From Mucilaginibacter sp. KACC 22063 (GTDB lineage Bacteria > Bacteroidota > Bacteroidia > Sphingobacteriales > Sphingobacteriaceae), in the NCBI RefSeq assembly GCF_028736115.1, contig NZ_CP117877.1, positions 4,402,001-4,466,000 on the forward strand: a stretch of 64,000 bases of DNA, written 5' to 3'. This document shows, piece after piece, positions 16,268 to 24,733 of this stretch. A model generated the notes under the pieces. The model searched no databases. It had not been told where the DNA came from and worked only from the letters and a program-made list of their open reading frames with translations. Every line of letters begins with the position of its first letter. The stretch's first letter is position 1. Both the position numbers and the translations under genes were made by a program.

Positions 16268-16959
16268 CAGGCATTAGCCAATGACACGATAGATTCAAGG
16301 ATAACCAAGCCATCCTGGTTACCTACCAGCGTATCCGCTGCACGTTCAGGGTGAGGCATCATGCCAAACACATTACGGCCTTCGTTACAGATCCCTGCAA
16401 TGTTTTGTAATGATCCGTTAGGGTTAGCTTCGTCAGTTACATTGCCAAACTCGTCGCAATAGCGGAACAGGATCTGCTCGTTCTCATTTAAACGCTGCAA
16501 TGTAGCTTCGTCAGCAAAGTAGTTGCCTTCGCCGTGCGCCACAGGGATTTTTAAAGCCTGCTGTAAATCTGCACCTGATGTTAGCAACGAGTTAGTGGTT
16601 TCTGCTTTTAAATGCACATTACGGCAAATAAATTTGCGGTTTTTGTTATGCAATAAAGCACCTGGCAACAAACCGGCTTCAACCAATATCTGGAAACCGT
16701 TGCAGATACCCATTACCTTACCACCATTACCGGCAAATTTGATCACTTCCTGCATGATAGGCGAAAAGCGCGCAATTGCACCTGAACGCAGGTAATCACC
16801 AAAGGAGAAACCACCTGGTAAAACAATAAAATCTGCACCTTGCAGATCATGGTCTTTGTGCCACAATCTTACAACCTGCTGGCCCAAAATATGCTCGAGC
16901 ACATAAATGATATCTTCGTCGCAATTGGAACCGGGAAATATGACTACACCAAACTTCAT
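16267..16959 (-). CDS. purQ: Phosphoribosylformylglycinamidine synthase subunit PurQ
   Basis: 230 residues. A class I amidotransferase that provides ammonia for the fourth step of purine synthesis. Seen: KFGVVIFPGSNCDED, VLPGGFSFGDYLRSGA, nucleophile Cys86 in GICNGFQ, the GEGNYF segment and the MPHPERA His/Glu pair. PurQ being free-standing implies a separate PurL and a PurS partner; neither is in the window. First gene of a tight series with coaX. It begins 45 bases after the preceding membrane protein gene, so whether they share a transcript is unclear. Confidence 0.93.
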   Translation of the reverse strand: MKFGVVIFPGSNCDEDIIYVLEHILGQQVVRLWHKDHDLQGADFIVLPGGFSFGDYLRSGAIARFSPIMQEVIKFAGNGGKVMGICNGFQILVEAGLLPGALLHNKNRKFICRNVHLKAETTNSLLTSGADLQQALKIPVAHGEGNYFADEATLQRLNENEQILFRYCDEFGNVTDEANPNGSLQNIAGICNEGRNVFGMMPHPERAADTLVGNQDGLVILESIVSLANA

Positions 16960-17004
16960 GTTACAAAACTAATACAACGTATTGAACCTGAACGAATGTA
17001 AAAG

Positions 17005-17991
17005 TTAAAAAGTGTTAAACTGGAAGTAAATAATGCTGGAAATGAGGATTAAAAACAAAATTTCGTACAGCCAGCGCCTGGTAGCATACAAAAAATAGTA
17101 AGCCATGAAGATACTGGCAGGTACTGCGCACAGCAAAAAGTGGCTTAGCCTGAAATCGGCTTTAACGTAAAATGCCAGTCCGCCTATAACAAACAACAAC
17201 CCTAATAGCTGGTACGACTTACGGACATGTATAAAGCTTTTATAGAAAACCTGCCTTAATTTGAAAAAAGAGAGTATGAATATAACGAGTACTACAATTA
17301 GTACCGAATAACTGTACTGGCTGATATGTATACTTACCGGAAACTTTGTACCTAACGGCAGCCATATTTCAAAAAAACGATCAAGTTTATCGTTCAGATA
17401 ATAATAAACAGCCAAAAAGAAAAAAACAGTAATGTAACCAAATATGCTTGCTATAAAATCGCGAAGATCAAACGGTTTAAAAAGCATCAGTCCTATCCAG
17501 ACCACCAATACCATGTATACAAAAGGCAGGTAGATGAGCGAGCCTACGGCTACCATAATACCCAAATCATAAGCGATAGTTTTTGAGTTATCGGCTTTGT
17601 AAAGCCCGAACAACCTGAATAACATCCATATCACCAGAAAATTACAGATTAACGGCGGGCTTAGTACCAAAAACGGCGTAAACATGCTGGATGCCACAAT
17701 AAACAGCGCACCAGGCATAAAGCTTGGCTTCCCCATCAGGTTGTAGCCATTTACCATAAAGTTGACTAACAAGGCCTGCCCAAAAACCAGCAGCGCCGCT
17801 AAAAATATGTTTACGGGTGTAGAAAAAAGGTTCTCGTAGTTTACCGGCACCAGCGAGCGTGTGAACGACTCGACAAAAATAAAGTTAACATGATCTGGCG
17901 CTTTAATGATGTAGCCCAAACGCATAACAATAATCAACAGCACTAACCATATGATGTTAAGGGGATTATATGTTCTGAGGATATTGATCAT
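17005..17991 (-). CDS. Polytopic membrane protein (DUF6427-like)
   Basis: 328 residues with roughly eight to ten hydrophobic segments spread throughout and few charged loops. No catalytic motif is visible. Members of this Bacteroidota group have been labelled DUF6427 or, without basis, carotene monooxygenase; I recognise the general look only and cannot verify it. The opening INILRTYNPLNIIWLVLL is typical of the group. It lies between a glycosyltransferase gene and purQ, gaps 40 and 45 bases. A role in lipid or polysaccharide handling would be a guess. Confidence 0.6.
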   Translation of the reverse strand: MINILRTYNPLNIIWLVLLIIVMRLGYIIKAPDHVNFIFVESFTRSLVPVNYENLFSTPVNIFLAALLVFGQALLVNFMVNGYNLMGKPSFMPGALFIVASSMFTPFLVLSPPLICNFLVIWMLFRLFGLYKADNSKTIAYDLGIMVAVGSLIYLPFVYMVLVVWIGLMLFKPFDLRDFIASIFGYITVFFFLAVYYYLNDKLDRFFEIWLPLGTKFPVSIHISQYSYSVLIVVLVIFILSFFKLRQVFYKSFIHVRKSYQLLGLLFVIGGLAFYVKADFRLSHFLLCAVPASIFMAYYFLYATRRWLYEILFLILISSIIYFQFNTF

Positions 17992-18031
17992 GTATGCATC
18001 AGCTGCGCAGCAATATTACTACAAAAACTGC

Positions 18032-19036
18032 TTATGCTAAAATTGCCTGTGGCCTGGCATACATTTTTACCATGTTCTCCACTATGGCAGCAGTTTCGTC
18101 CTTAAAATTTACTTCGATCTTTTTACCGCCGGTGATCCAGCTATGCAGGTGCTGCTCAAACTTATTATCGATTTGATGCACAACAGGCACACCCAGTTTT
18201 GATGCCGCAAGTGCATTGCATTGCTGTTCATACTGGTTTTTCATGGGTATCATCATTACCTTCTTACCTAAGTAAAGCGCTTCGGCCGGGCCTTCGAAAC
18301 CGCCGCCGGTAAGCAGCCCCTCACATGCGGATAAACTATTATTGAAGGCTGCATTATCAATCGGCAATATTGTCACATTAGCCTCCTTATGGATATTTTT
18401 CTGGCGTTTTGAGAATACCTGCCATTGCACATCTTTTACCCTGCTCAAATGTTTAACAAGCGTTTTATCATCATAGGCAGGCAGGTAAACCGTGTAATGC
18501 CCGTCATTTCGGGGTTGCAGGCTGCGGATTTCGCTGCGGATAACGGGTGTATGTATAAAACTATCATACTGCTCAAAATGAAACCCGATATGGTGCGTAG
18601 TAGGCGAATAATACTTAAACAGCCATTCGGCATAATTCCATTTGGCAGGCCTTGGTGTTTTGGGTGATACAAATGAGCATTGATGGCTTAATGATACAGA
18701 AGGCACTTTTTGTATGCGGCAGGCCCATGCGCTTACAGGTTCAAAATCATTTACCACAAGATCATATTGTGCTAATGGCAGGTTATGCATATCGCGCCAA
18801 AGCTGCGGCAGGTTCATGATCTTATAGGTTGCCCATTTATCCACTCCGCCGTTTGTGCCAAACACAAAGCTAAAACCATGATAACGGTACTTTACGGGTT
18901 GTGCTAATGCTACTTCGGCCTGTGTACCGCTAATCAGCAGATCAAGTTCGCCGTATTGCTGCAAAAGGGGTACAATTTCGCGTGCGCGACTGATATGGCC
19001 GTTTCCGGTTCCCTGAATTGCAAACAATATCTTCAT
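18032..19036 (-). CDS. Glycosyltransferase of the GT-B type (MurG/GT28-like)
   Basis: 334 residues, soluble. The opening KILFAIQGTGNGHISRA is the GT-B glycine-rich loop with the GxGNGHxxRA motif of MurG/GT28-like enzymes. The second half has CEGLLTGGGFEGPAEALYLGKKVMMIPMKNQYEQQCNA-type donor binding: GGGFEGPAEAL and the Q-E-Q-Q motif that contacts a nucleotide sugar. Acceptor and sugar cannot be told; UDP-sugar transfer to a lipid is the family norm. Neighbours are an LpxH-like phosphatase and a membrane protein, consistent with envelope lipid synthesis. Gaps of about 40-50 bases on both sides suggest shared transcription. Confidence 0.75.
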   Translation of the reverse strand: MKILFAIQGTGNGHISRAREIVPLLQQYGELDLLISGTQAEVALAQPVKYRYHGFSFVFGTNGGVDKWATYKIMNLPQLWRDMHNLPLAQYDLVVNDFEPVSAWACRIQKVPSVSLSHQCSFVSPKTPRPAKWNYAEWLFKYYSPTTHHIGFHFEQYDSFIHTPVIRSEIRSLQPRNDGHYTVYLPAYDDKTLVKHLSRVKDVQWQVFSKRQKNIHKEANVTILPIDNAAFNNSLSACEGLLTGGGFEGPAEALYLGKKVMMIPMKNQYEQQCNALAASKLGVPVVHQIDNKFEQHLHSWITGGKKIEVNFKDETAAIVENMVKMYARPQAILA

Positions 19037-19085
19037 AAACGCGGGTAGTGTAATAGCAAATATATGCTTTTACCCATAAAGCGTT

Positions 19086-19940
19086 TTAATGGGCTTCTTG
19101 TTTAAACTTCTCTAAAAGATTTCTTACGTCCAGCTTATTATCCAGGTCTTCAGCGTCGGTTTTATCTTCATCATCATGCTCAACCATAAAATCGGCAGGC
19201 TGATATTTGAATATTTCCCACTTACCCTGGTAATATTCTAATGCGGTAAGGCTTTCTACCCAATCGCCGCTGTTAAGGTATAATACTTCGCCCGGGTTAT
19301 CTGTAGCTTTTATAGTGCGTATTTCGGCATGGTGGATGTGCCCGCAGATCACGTAATCGTATTTTTTATCTACTGCCAGGTCGGCAGCAGTCTGTTCAAA
19401 GTGATTAATAAACTTAACGGCCTCTTTTACCTTGCCTTTGATCTTTTGCGAGAAACTCATTTTCTGTTTCCCAATCGCAGTTAAAAACCAGTTAACCATG
19501 CTGTTAATCACAATCAGAGAGTCATATCCTACCGCACCCAACTTGGCCAGCCACTTACTATGCTGCATGGTAACATCAAATACATCGCCATGAAAGATCC
19601 ACGCTTTTTTATTATCCAGCTCTAAAACAAGCTTGTTCATGAGCTGAAACGTGCCCAGATTGAAATCGGCAAACTTACGCAGCATTTCATCATGGTTACC
19701 GGTAAGGTAATATACCGGCACACCATCGGTAACAAATTTAAGAATACGCCTCACCACCTTCATGTGGCTTTCGGGCCAGTAAGATTTACTGAACTGCCAG
19801 ATATCGATGATATCCCCATTTAAAACCAGTTTTTTGGGTTTTATGCTTTTGAGGTATTTAAGGAGTTCTTTTGCGTGGCAGCCGTATGTGCCCAAATGCA
19901 CATCAGAAATTACCACAATATCAACTTCGCGCTTTGCCAT
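19086..19940 (-). CDS. LpxH-like metallophosphoesterase
   Basis: 284 residues. Calcineurin-like motifs in order: ISDVHLGTYG (first Asp/His pair), LNGDIIDIW, LTGNHDEM, IFHGDVFDV and CGHIHHAEI. This is the UDP-2,3-diacylglucosamine diphosphatase type of arrangement, which removes UMP from the lipid A precursor to give lipid X; Bacteroidota proteins of this kind are annotated as such. An acidic tail (HDDEDKTDAEDLD) is extra. It follows a 36-residue membrane peptide gene on the same strand and precedes a glycosyltransferase. Substrate specificity is inferred, so no gene symbol is given. Confidence 0.78.
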   Translation of the reverse strand: MAKREVDIVVISDVHLGTYGCHAKELLKYLKSIKPKKLVLNGDIIDIWQFSKSYWPESHMKVVRRILKFVTDGVPVYYLTGNHDEMLRKFADFNLGTFQLMNKLVLELDNKKAWIFHGDVFDVTMQHSKWLAKLGAVGYDSLIVINSMVNWFLTAIGKQKMSFSQKIKGKVKEAVKFINHFEQTAADLAVDKKYDYVICGHIHHAEIRTIKATDNPGEVLYLNSGDWVESLTALEYYQGKWEIFKYQPADFMVEHDDEDKTDAEDLDNKLDVRNLLEKFKQEAH

Positions 19941-20007
19941 TCAATATAGCGTATCATAGAAGGCCGGTTTTCACCAGCTATAATAATTCATATTCGCTAT
20001 ATCGTTG

Positions 20008-20118
20008 TTAATCTTCCTCTGCTTCGTCTTCCACATTCAGTTCATACGGACTGAAGTAAAGCAGGGCCACTAACAGCAGCAAACATGTAACGACCAAATA
20101 AGCAATATTGAAACTCAT
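20008..20118 (-). CDS. 36-residue single-span membrane peptide
   Basis: ATG at 20116-20118 to TAA at 20008. The product has one hydrophobic stretch (LVVTCLLLLVALLYF, residues 8-22) and a strongly acidic tail (VEDEAEED). A TAACTTTG -7 box match lies 17 bases upstream, which supports expression. I do not recognise the family. Such small membrane proteins can act as regulators of larger membrane complexes, but nothing here says which. It could be a chance frame, although the clean division into membrane span and acidic tail argues against that. It lies 67 bases upstream of the LpxH-like gene. Confidence 0.5.
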   Translation of the reverse strand: MSFNIAYLVVTCLLLLVALLYFSPYELNVEDEAEED

Positions 20119-20135
20119 TTTAAATCGATTAATGA

Positions 20136-20143
20136 CAAAGTTA
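20136..20143 (-). promoter_or_regulatory. Candidate -7 box (TAACTTTG) for the 36-residue peptide
   Basis: On the minus strand TAACTTTG fits TAnnTTTG exactly. No good -33 TTTG is seen about 19-20 bases upstream. The implied start leaves a leader of about 13 bases. Confidence 0.35.
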
Positions 20144-20213
20144 AGTTGACTAAATTATCTGATTGTTAAGACAGTATTAATTATCAATATGTTACAACTT
20201 CTGGAAAAGAAAA

Positions 20214-20240
20214 TTATCCACATTGCAGTGATAATCCACA
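20214..20240 (+). other. Pair of DnaA-box-like sites
   Basis: TTATCCACA (20214-20222) matches the E. coli DnaA consensus TTATNCACA exactly; TAATCCACA (20232-20240) differs at one base and has the same orientation, 18 bases on. They sit in an AT-rich non-coding gap (20119-20295) between the 36-residue gene and the DinB-like gene. Only two sites are seen, so origin function is not claimed. Confidence 0.45.
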
Positions 20241-20295
20241 ACTACAATGTAAGACATTGAAAGCCGATAAAAGTTTAATAAAGGAGCAATATATT

Positions 20296-20811
20296 TTATA
20301 GCCCCAACTGGCTTTTAATATTTTGCAATTGCTTTAAGTGGTGCGCTGTATGGATACGGATAAATTTTATCCACTGGCCGGCATTGAGCATGCCTAAATT
20401 CGGGTGCTTAACCTTATAATCAGCAGGTGCGGCGTTTAAAACAGCCGACAACTCATCTAACTTGCTGCGCACTTTAATAATAAAGTTACGGGCTTCTTCT
20501 TTGGTGATTTTTTTGGCAATAATACTGGCGGGCGCTTTTGTTTTTACCGGTGGAAATTTGCCGGTTAAAAACACGTAATAACCAATAAGGTTTAATCCTT
20601 TACGGGTATGCTCGCATGTTTTATGCGCACATTTTTCAACCGCTATCAGCGACATATAATCAGCCTGCAAAATATGTGAGTATAGCTCGGCAAGTGACCA
20701 GCCGCCTTTGGGCGGAGTAACATCAAACATTTCATCCGGAATAAGATCCAGCTCGTGCCTGTACTTATCCAGTGTTAGTTCTAACAGCTTACGTTGATGA
20801 TTGATCTTCAC
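20296..20811 (-). CDS. DinB-like four-helix protein
   Basis: 171 residues, helical. DinB/YfiT-type features: the N-terminal LTLDKYRHELDLIPDEMF helix, GGWSLAELYSHILQADYM with the first metal histidine, and IRIHTAHHLKQLQNI with the distal histidines, so a metal triad looks complete. Proteins of this fold are putative thiol- or metal-dependent enzymes, often of unknown substrate, and are unrelated to DNA polymerase IV. The gene stands alone between a YfhO-like gene terminator and the DnaA-box gap. The start at 20811 is the first ATG of the frame and gives a family-typical N-terminus. Confidence 0.72.
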   Translation of the reverse strand: MKINHQRKLLELTLDKYRHELDLIPDEMFDVTPPKGGWSLAELYSHILQADYMSLIAVEKCAHKTCEHTRKGLNLIGYYVFLTGKFPPVKTKAPASIIAKKITKEEARNFIIKVRSKLDELSAVLNAAPADYKVKHPNLGMLNAGQWIKFIRIHTAHHLKQLQNIKSQLGL

Positions 20812-20875
20812 AATATTTTACGAATACGTAACAGAACTAAGGTCGACAAGTTTTGCAGCATATGCAAATGGCCGT

Positions 20876-20906
20876 AAAACAAAAAAGCGCCCTTTACAGA
20901 GCGCTT
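20876..20906 (-). terminator. Terminator upstream of the YfhO-like gene's neighbour
   Basis: AAGCGC (20885-20890) / GCGCTT (20901-20906) followed on the minus strand by TTTTTTGTTTT. Because it lies between the DinB-like start and the YfhO-like stop, it ends the YfhO-like transcript. Confidence 0.85.
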
Positions 20907-20925
20907 ATTTATAGCGTTATAGCTG

Positions 20926-23406
20926 TTATGCTTTAACCGGTTTCTTCTTGTTTTCTACATACACCACACCACCAAGGGCAAGCACAAGGATAATTGACCC
21001 TGCGAGTGAAATGCCTTCACCGGTGTAGTAAGATGCCGGGTGGAATATAAATTCGATTTTGTGGTTACCTACCGGGATCTGAGCCGCACGTAATACGTAA
21101 TCGGCACGGAAATAAGGTTGCTCTTTACCATCAATCAACATTTTCCAGCCTTTATCATAATATATCTCTGAGAATACAGCTACCATTGTTGCTGTAGAAC
21201 CGCTTTGATAAACCAGGTGATCTGGATTGTAGCTGGTAAGTGTAATGCTGGCGTTAGGGTCCTGATTGATCTGTTTTTCGTCAATCATCTTACGGAACTT
21301 CTGATCAACAATGGCCTCATTTTTAGGATCAAAGCTGCTGATGGCCTGCATTTCCTGATCGGCATTGTTAACATACTTCACGCTCTTTACAAACCATGCA
21401 TGTCCGCAAGCGGTGTTATTCACCTGCATCCCCAGGCTTTGGCCTTTAGCATCTGTATTGATCACATATTTGGTGTTCAGCATGTCTAAAACATCCTGGT
21501 TAACGCTTTTGGTCAGCTGGTTATCAATCAACTCATCATAGCGTTTCATACGCGCGGCAGAATACCCACCTATGGATTTATAGAAGTATGGTGTAATAGC
21601 ATCCTGTTTAAGTGGCTGGGTTAAGTCAATCACACGGAAATCAGGATCGGTATCACGCATAATGAACGTGTCTACTTCACGCGGCTGTGGTTTTTGTACA
21701 TCAGACCTGTTAGCAAAGCTTTCGTCTTTCAGGTAACGCTTATCGATCTGCCACATATCAATCAGTGTTAAGCCAAGCAAAGCCACTGAAAGCACCATAA
21801 CATTAATTTTTTGCTTAATGAAAGCCCAAACTATGCCGAACGTAATTGCAACAAAGATCAGCGTACGAATGGCATCCATCCGCGCCATACTGATACGGTC
21901 TTGCACCAGGCCATTGATGATTGAATTTGCAAATCCGCTGTCGCCTTTAAGCGCCTGGGTTAAGTAATCAATTAGTTGTTGATGTTGCTTTGATTTAAAG
22001 CTAAAGAACAGATCGGGCATTACAGCTAAAACCAGGGTAATACCACCAACAATATAGAAGCTTAGCTTTAATTTTTTAAAAATCTCTGTACGGTCAGTTG
22101 TTTCGATGATCTCCTTAATAGCTAAGTAAGCCATAATCGGGAAGCATAAAGCAGCAATCACCATGATGGATTCAACCGCGCGGAACTTATTGTACAGCGG
22201 GAAGTAGTTAAAGAAGATATCGGAGAACCACTGCAGGTTGCGCCCGTATGACAGCAGCATGCTTAAAATAATGGCCGCCAGCAACCACCATTTAATCCGG
22301 TTTTTGATGATGAGCAAGCCAAACAGGAACAGGAAGCACACAACCGCGCCAAAATAGAACGGGCCCTCGGTGAATGTTTTGTCTCCCCAATAGGTTGATA
22401 CGCCAATACTGCCTAATTGCTGTACATAGCCTACCGCCTGGTCTTCGGGAATACCTTTTGTGGTAAAAGCCTTTACTGTTTCTGAATTTTTATCCAGCGA
22501 ATAAATACCAGATGAACTACCGCCATAAAGGTTAGGCACCAAGATGGTCATGGTTTCGCCAATACCTTCACTCCACTCGTAGGCATAATCCCTGTCCAAA
22601 CCGTTAGCAGGTTCTTTAACAGAAGATTTAGTCAGGTTTGATTTACCGCGGATACTTTCGCTTGCATATTCGGCAGTGCTCCACAAGGTAGATGCGTTGA
22701 CAGCCAGCGCCAGTACAGCACCTACTGCCAGGTAAGCTATTGATTTAGCAAAAGCCGGAAGCGTTTTATTTTTGAAAGCATTGTATAGTTCAAAAAGCAC
22801 TAAAAGCAGAATGGCGATCATCAGGTAATACGTCATCTGCAAGTGGTTAGCCCTGATCTCCAATGCCAGGAAAAGCGCCGTTAACGTAGTGCCAATAAAC
22901 AGTCGCCCTCTTAGCGCAAGAATGATACCTGCCAGTATAGGTGCAAAGAATGCGATTGCATAAGCCTGGTTAGCGTGGCCTGCAACCAGCAATATAAAAT
23001 TATAGGTGGAAAAAGTTATTGCTACAGCACCCGCAGCAGCCAACCACGGGTTAAGTTTTAAGACACAGAAAAGCAGATATGCGCCTAATAAGAGCAGCAA
23101 TACCGTATCAATAGGGCTTGGAAAAACGGCTTTTAAGCCAGAGATAATGTGCGTGGTGATGTTGTTTGAATAAGGCGCCCATATCTGGTATGCTGGCATC
23201 CCGCCAAGGATCTGGTTAGTCCATAAAATGGTTTCACCTTTTGCACGGTAATCCATAATCTCTTTCTGAGTGGATTGTGCGCGGGTTACGTCATTTTGCC
23301 CCAGTGTTTTACCCTGAAATGCCGGCGTGAAATACAGGAAACATATAACAATAAATACTCCGATAACAGCGAAGTGCGTAGCATTCCGCTTAAACCAATT
23401 GCCCAT
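20926..23406 (-). CDS. YfhO-like large membrane protein, 826 residues
   Basis: About twelve membrane helices through residue 600, then a C-terminal soluble beta domain (YYDKGWKMLIDGKEQPYFRADYVLRAAQIPVG) and one last helix. The N-terminal loop after the first helix contains QNDVTRAQSTQKE, typical of the YfhO group, which is related to GT-C glycosyltransferases that use lipid-linked donors. In Bacillus YfhO modifies teichoic acids; the Bacteroidota members have no settled function and may glycosylate envelope components. The N-terminal sequence GNWFKRNATHFAVIGVFIVIC gives a clear first helix. It ends at a strong terminator and begins 71 bases after a two-gene membrane pair. Confidence 0.75.
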   Translation of the reverse strand: MGNWFKRNATHFAVIGVFIVICFLYFTPAFQGKTLGQNDVTRAQSTQKEIMDYRAKGETILWTNQILGGMPAYQIWAPYSNNITTHIISGLKAVFPSPIDTVLLLLLGAYLLFCVLKLNPWLAAAGAVAITFSTYNFILLVAGHANQAYAIAFFAPILAGIILALRGRLFIGTTLTALFLALEIRANHLQMTYYLMIAILLLVLFELYNAFKNKTLPAFAKSIAYLAVGAVLALAVNASTLWSTAEYASESIRGKSNLTKSSVKEPANGLDRDYAYEWSEGIGETMTILVPNLYGGSSSGIYSLDKNSETVKAFTTKGIPEDQAVGYVQQLGSIGVSTYWGDKTFTEGPFYFGAVVCFLFLFGLLIIKNRIKWWLLAAIILSMLLSYGRNLQWFSDIFFNYFPLYNKFRAVESIMVIAALCFPIMAYLAIKEIIETTDRTEIFKKLKLSFYIVGGITLVLAVMPDLFFSFKSKQHQQLIDYLTQALKGDSGFANSIINGLVQDRISMARMDAIRTLIFVAITFGIVWAFIKQKINVMVLSVALLGLTLIDMWQIDKRYLKDESFANRSDVQKPQPREVDTFIMRDTDPDFRVIDLTQPLKQDAITPYFYKSIGGYSAARMKRYDELIDNQLTKSVNQDVLDMLNTKYVINTDAKGQSLGMQVNNTACGHAWFVKSVKYVNNADQEMQAISSFDPKNEAIVDQKFRKMIDEKQINQDPNASITLTSYNPDHLVYQSGSTATMVAVFSEIYYDKGWKMLIDGKEQPYFRADYVLRAAQIPVGNHKIEFIFHPASYYTGEGISLAGSIILVLALGGVVYVENKKKPVKA

Positions 23407-23477
23407 CTGTGTTTAAAAAATAATTTAATTCAATTTCCAAAAATAGAAATTTGAGCGAGAATAGGAACGATAAGTTT

Positions 23478-23774
23478 TTATGAGGATGGATTACAGTTTT
23501 TATGTATCAGCAATAAAATGCCGGCTACATCAACCAGTATACCAATTATATAGGCAATAATAGTCACTTTATTAAATTCGTCGCGGAAGCGTCTTACTGT
23601 AAAAATATTATAGATAGTTAAGCCCAGTACAAAAATCCAGAAATAAATATTGGGGTAACCACAGGTAGCAAAAAACGGAACGATAAGGCAAATCAGTACG
23701 CTGTTAGTTACAATAAGTGTAAATATCTGCGGGGTACCGTAATGCCTGCGTTTAAAAACCTCTTCGGGTATCAT
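23478..23774 (-). CDS. Small membrane protein with three predicted spans
   Basis: 98 residues with hydrophobic stretches at about 18-36, 43-58 and 71-88. The opening PEEVFKRRHYGTPQIF and the central RRFRDEFNK are the only charged parts; no known motif is visible. Four bases after the DUF4834 gene on the same strand, so the two are co-transcribed. The family is not recognised. The C-terminal IHKNCNPSS carries the single late cysteine. Whether it works with DUF4834 or with the YfhO-like protein cannot be said. Confidence 0.65.
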   Translation of the reverse strand: MIPEEVFKRRHYGTPQIFTLIVTNSVLICLIVPFFATCGYPNIYFWIFVLGLTIYNIFTVRRFRDEFNKVTIIAYIIGILVDVAGILLLIHKNCNPSS

Positions 23775-23778
23775 TTAA

Positions 23779-24033
23779 TTATTTTACTTCTTCGTAGTCT
23801 ACAAACTCGCCTTCAGAGTCGGGCACGCTTGATTTTTTTGCAGGCGGCATGTACTCCACCTTAATAGAGCCAGTTGGCTTTTGCTGACGGTATTGTTGCT
23901 GCTGTTGGTTATTATATTGCTGCTGCGCTTTATTTACCATGCCCTGAAACAGCATAGGCAAAAATATGCGCACTAAACTACGCACAATATAAAGCACACA
24001 TATGGAAATGATCAGAAAACGGATCAAAAGCAT
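23779..24033 (-). CDS. DUF4834 family small membrane protein
   Basis: 84 residues. One N-terminal membrane helix (LLIRFLIISICVLYIVRSLV), then RIFLPMLFQGMVNKAQQQ, a Gln/Asn-rich low-complexity linker and a soluble tail ending EFVDYEEVK. The helix, the FLPMLFQ turn and the tail ending make DUF4834 recognisable; its function is unknown. Tail residues IKVEYMPPAKK are shared by the family. The gene starts behind a TATATTTG promoter box at 24052-24059 and heads a pair with the 98-residue membrane protein. Confidence 0.75.
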   Translation of the reverse strand: MLLIRFLIISICVLYIVRSLVRIFLPMLFQGMVNKAQQQYNNQQQQQYRQQKPTGSIKVEYMPPAKKSSVPDSEGEFVDYEEVK

Positions 24034-24051
24034 TTTATAAATTTTAGTTTA

Positions 24052-24059
24052 CAAATATA
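24052..24059 (-). promoter_or_regulatory. Candidate -7 box (TATATTTG) for the DUF4834 gene
   Basis: Exact TAnnTTTG match on the minus strand, 18 bases before the ATG at 24033. A -33 TTTG exists (24070-24073) but at a spacing of ten, shorter than usual. Confidence 0.35.
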
Positions 24060-24141
24060 CTAATAAACGCAAAAAGTGTCTGGTTGTTACAACGATAGCT
24101 TTTAATGCCAAAGCAATGGCAATTACGTGACTATTGAATCG

Positions 24142-24528
24142 TCAGGCAACTGGTACTGTGTTTTCTTTATCGTGCAGATACAAAGCTAATCCGAAAGCGA
24201 TGATATAGATCATTTGCTGCCCGGCCGTTGCCCAATCCTGCCGAAGATCTGTACCAAAAATAAGAACAGCAATGAGCACACCACCTACTATATAACCTAT
24301 GCGACTGAGCTGCCCTCCTATCAAAATCATTACCCCCACCAATGCTTCTATAAAAGGCAGCACATGCAGAAAAGCACTTGTTAAAGCTGCGGGCATAAAG
24401 GTATCAGCGAACATGGGCAGCATCTTATTGACGAAGCCGCTAAGGTTTGGGATACGAACTAACCCATGCATCAACATGTTGATGCCTAAGCCGATACGGA
24501 AAATATGAATAGCTCTAAACGGTTTCAT
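24142..24528 (-). CDS. DoxX family membrane protein
   Basis: 128 residues, four helices. DoxX features: HIFRIGLGINMLMHGLVRI in helix one (with the RxxLGxNMLxHG pattern), FLHVLPFIEALVGVMILIGG in helix two-three, then a cytoplasmic loop LRQDW and a final helix ending ALYLHDKEN. DoxX-like proteins are linked in different bacteria to thiosulfate:quinone oxidation, redox stress or surface lipid export; no substrate is implied here. It stands alone, between the DUF4834 promoter region and the repeat cluster beside uvrB. Its start ATG at 24528 fits the family N-terminus. Confidence 0.78.
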   Translation of the reverse strand: MKPFRAIHIFRIGLGINMLMHGLVRIPNLSGFVNKMLPMFADTFMPAALTSAFLHVLPFIEALVGVMILIGGQLSRIGYIVGGVLIAVLIFGTDLRQDWATAGQQMIYIIAFGLALYLHDKENTVPVA

Positions 24529-24543
24529 TTTGTAAATGCAAAA

Positions 24544-24730
24544 TCGTCATTCTGAACGCAAGTGAAGAATCTTATAAATTTGTCATTGCGAGGAGTTTCG
24601 ACGAAGCAATCTAATAAATTAAAGCTAAGAGATTGCTTCTCTGTCTATCGACGGATCGCAATGACAATTATCTATTATTGTTTCTGGTCTCTTATCTCTG
24701 GCCTCTCAACTCTTGTTTCTTGCTTCTAAG
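24544..24730. repeat. Repeat cluster between uvrB and doxX-like gene
   Basis: The gap 24529-24733 contains no gene. A CGTCATTCTGAACGCAAG unit (24546-24563) is followed by an inverted pair of CATTGCGA elements (about 24582-24612 and 24629-24665) whose ends GTCATTGCG and CGCAATGAC face outward, and by a C/T-rich stretch with TTGTTTCTTGCTTCT (to about 24727) like that of the trpC-hflX gap. An uvrB-proximal transcript could end in these hairpins. Confidence 0.65.
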
Positions 24731-24733
24731 CAA

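Noticed and set aside
20119..20295. Replication origin
   Set aside because: Only two DnaA boxes are visible, there is no clear unwinding element, and GC skew could not be computed here.
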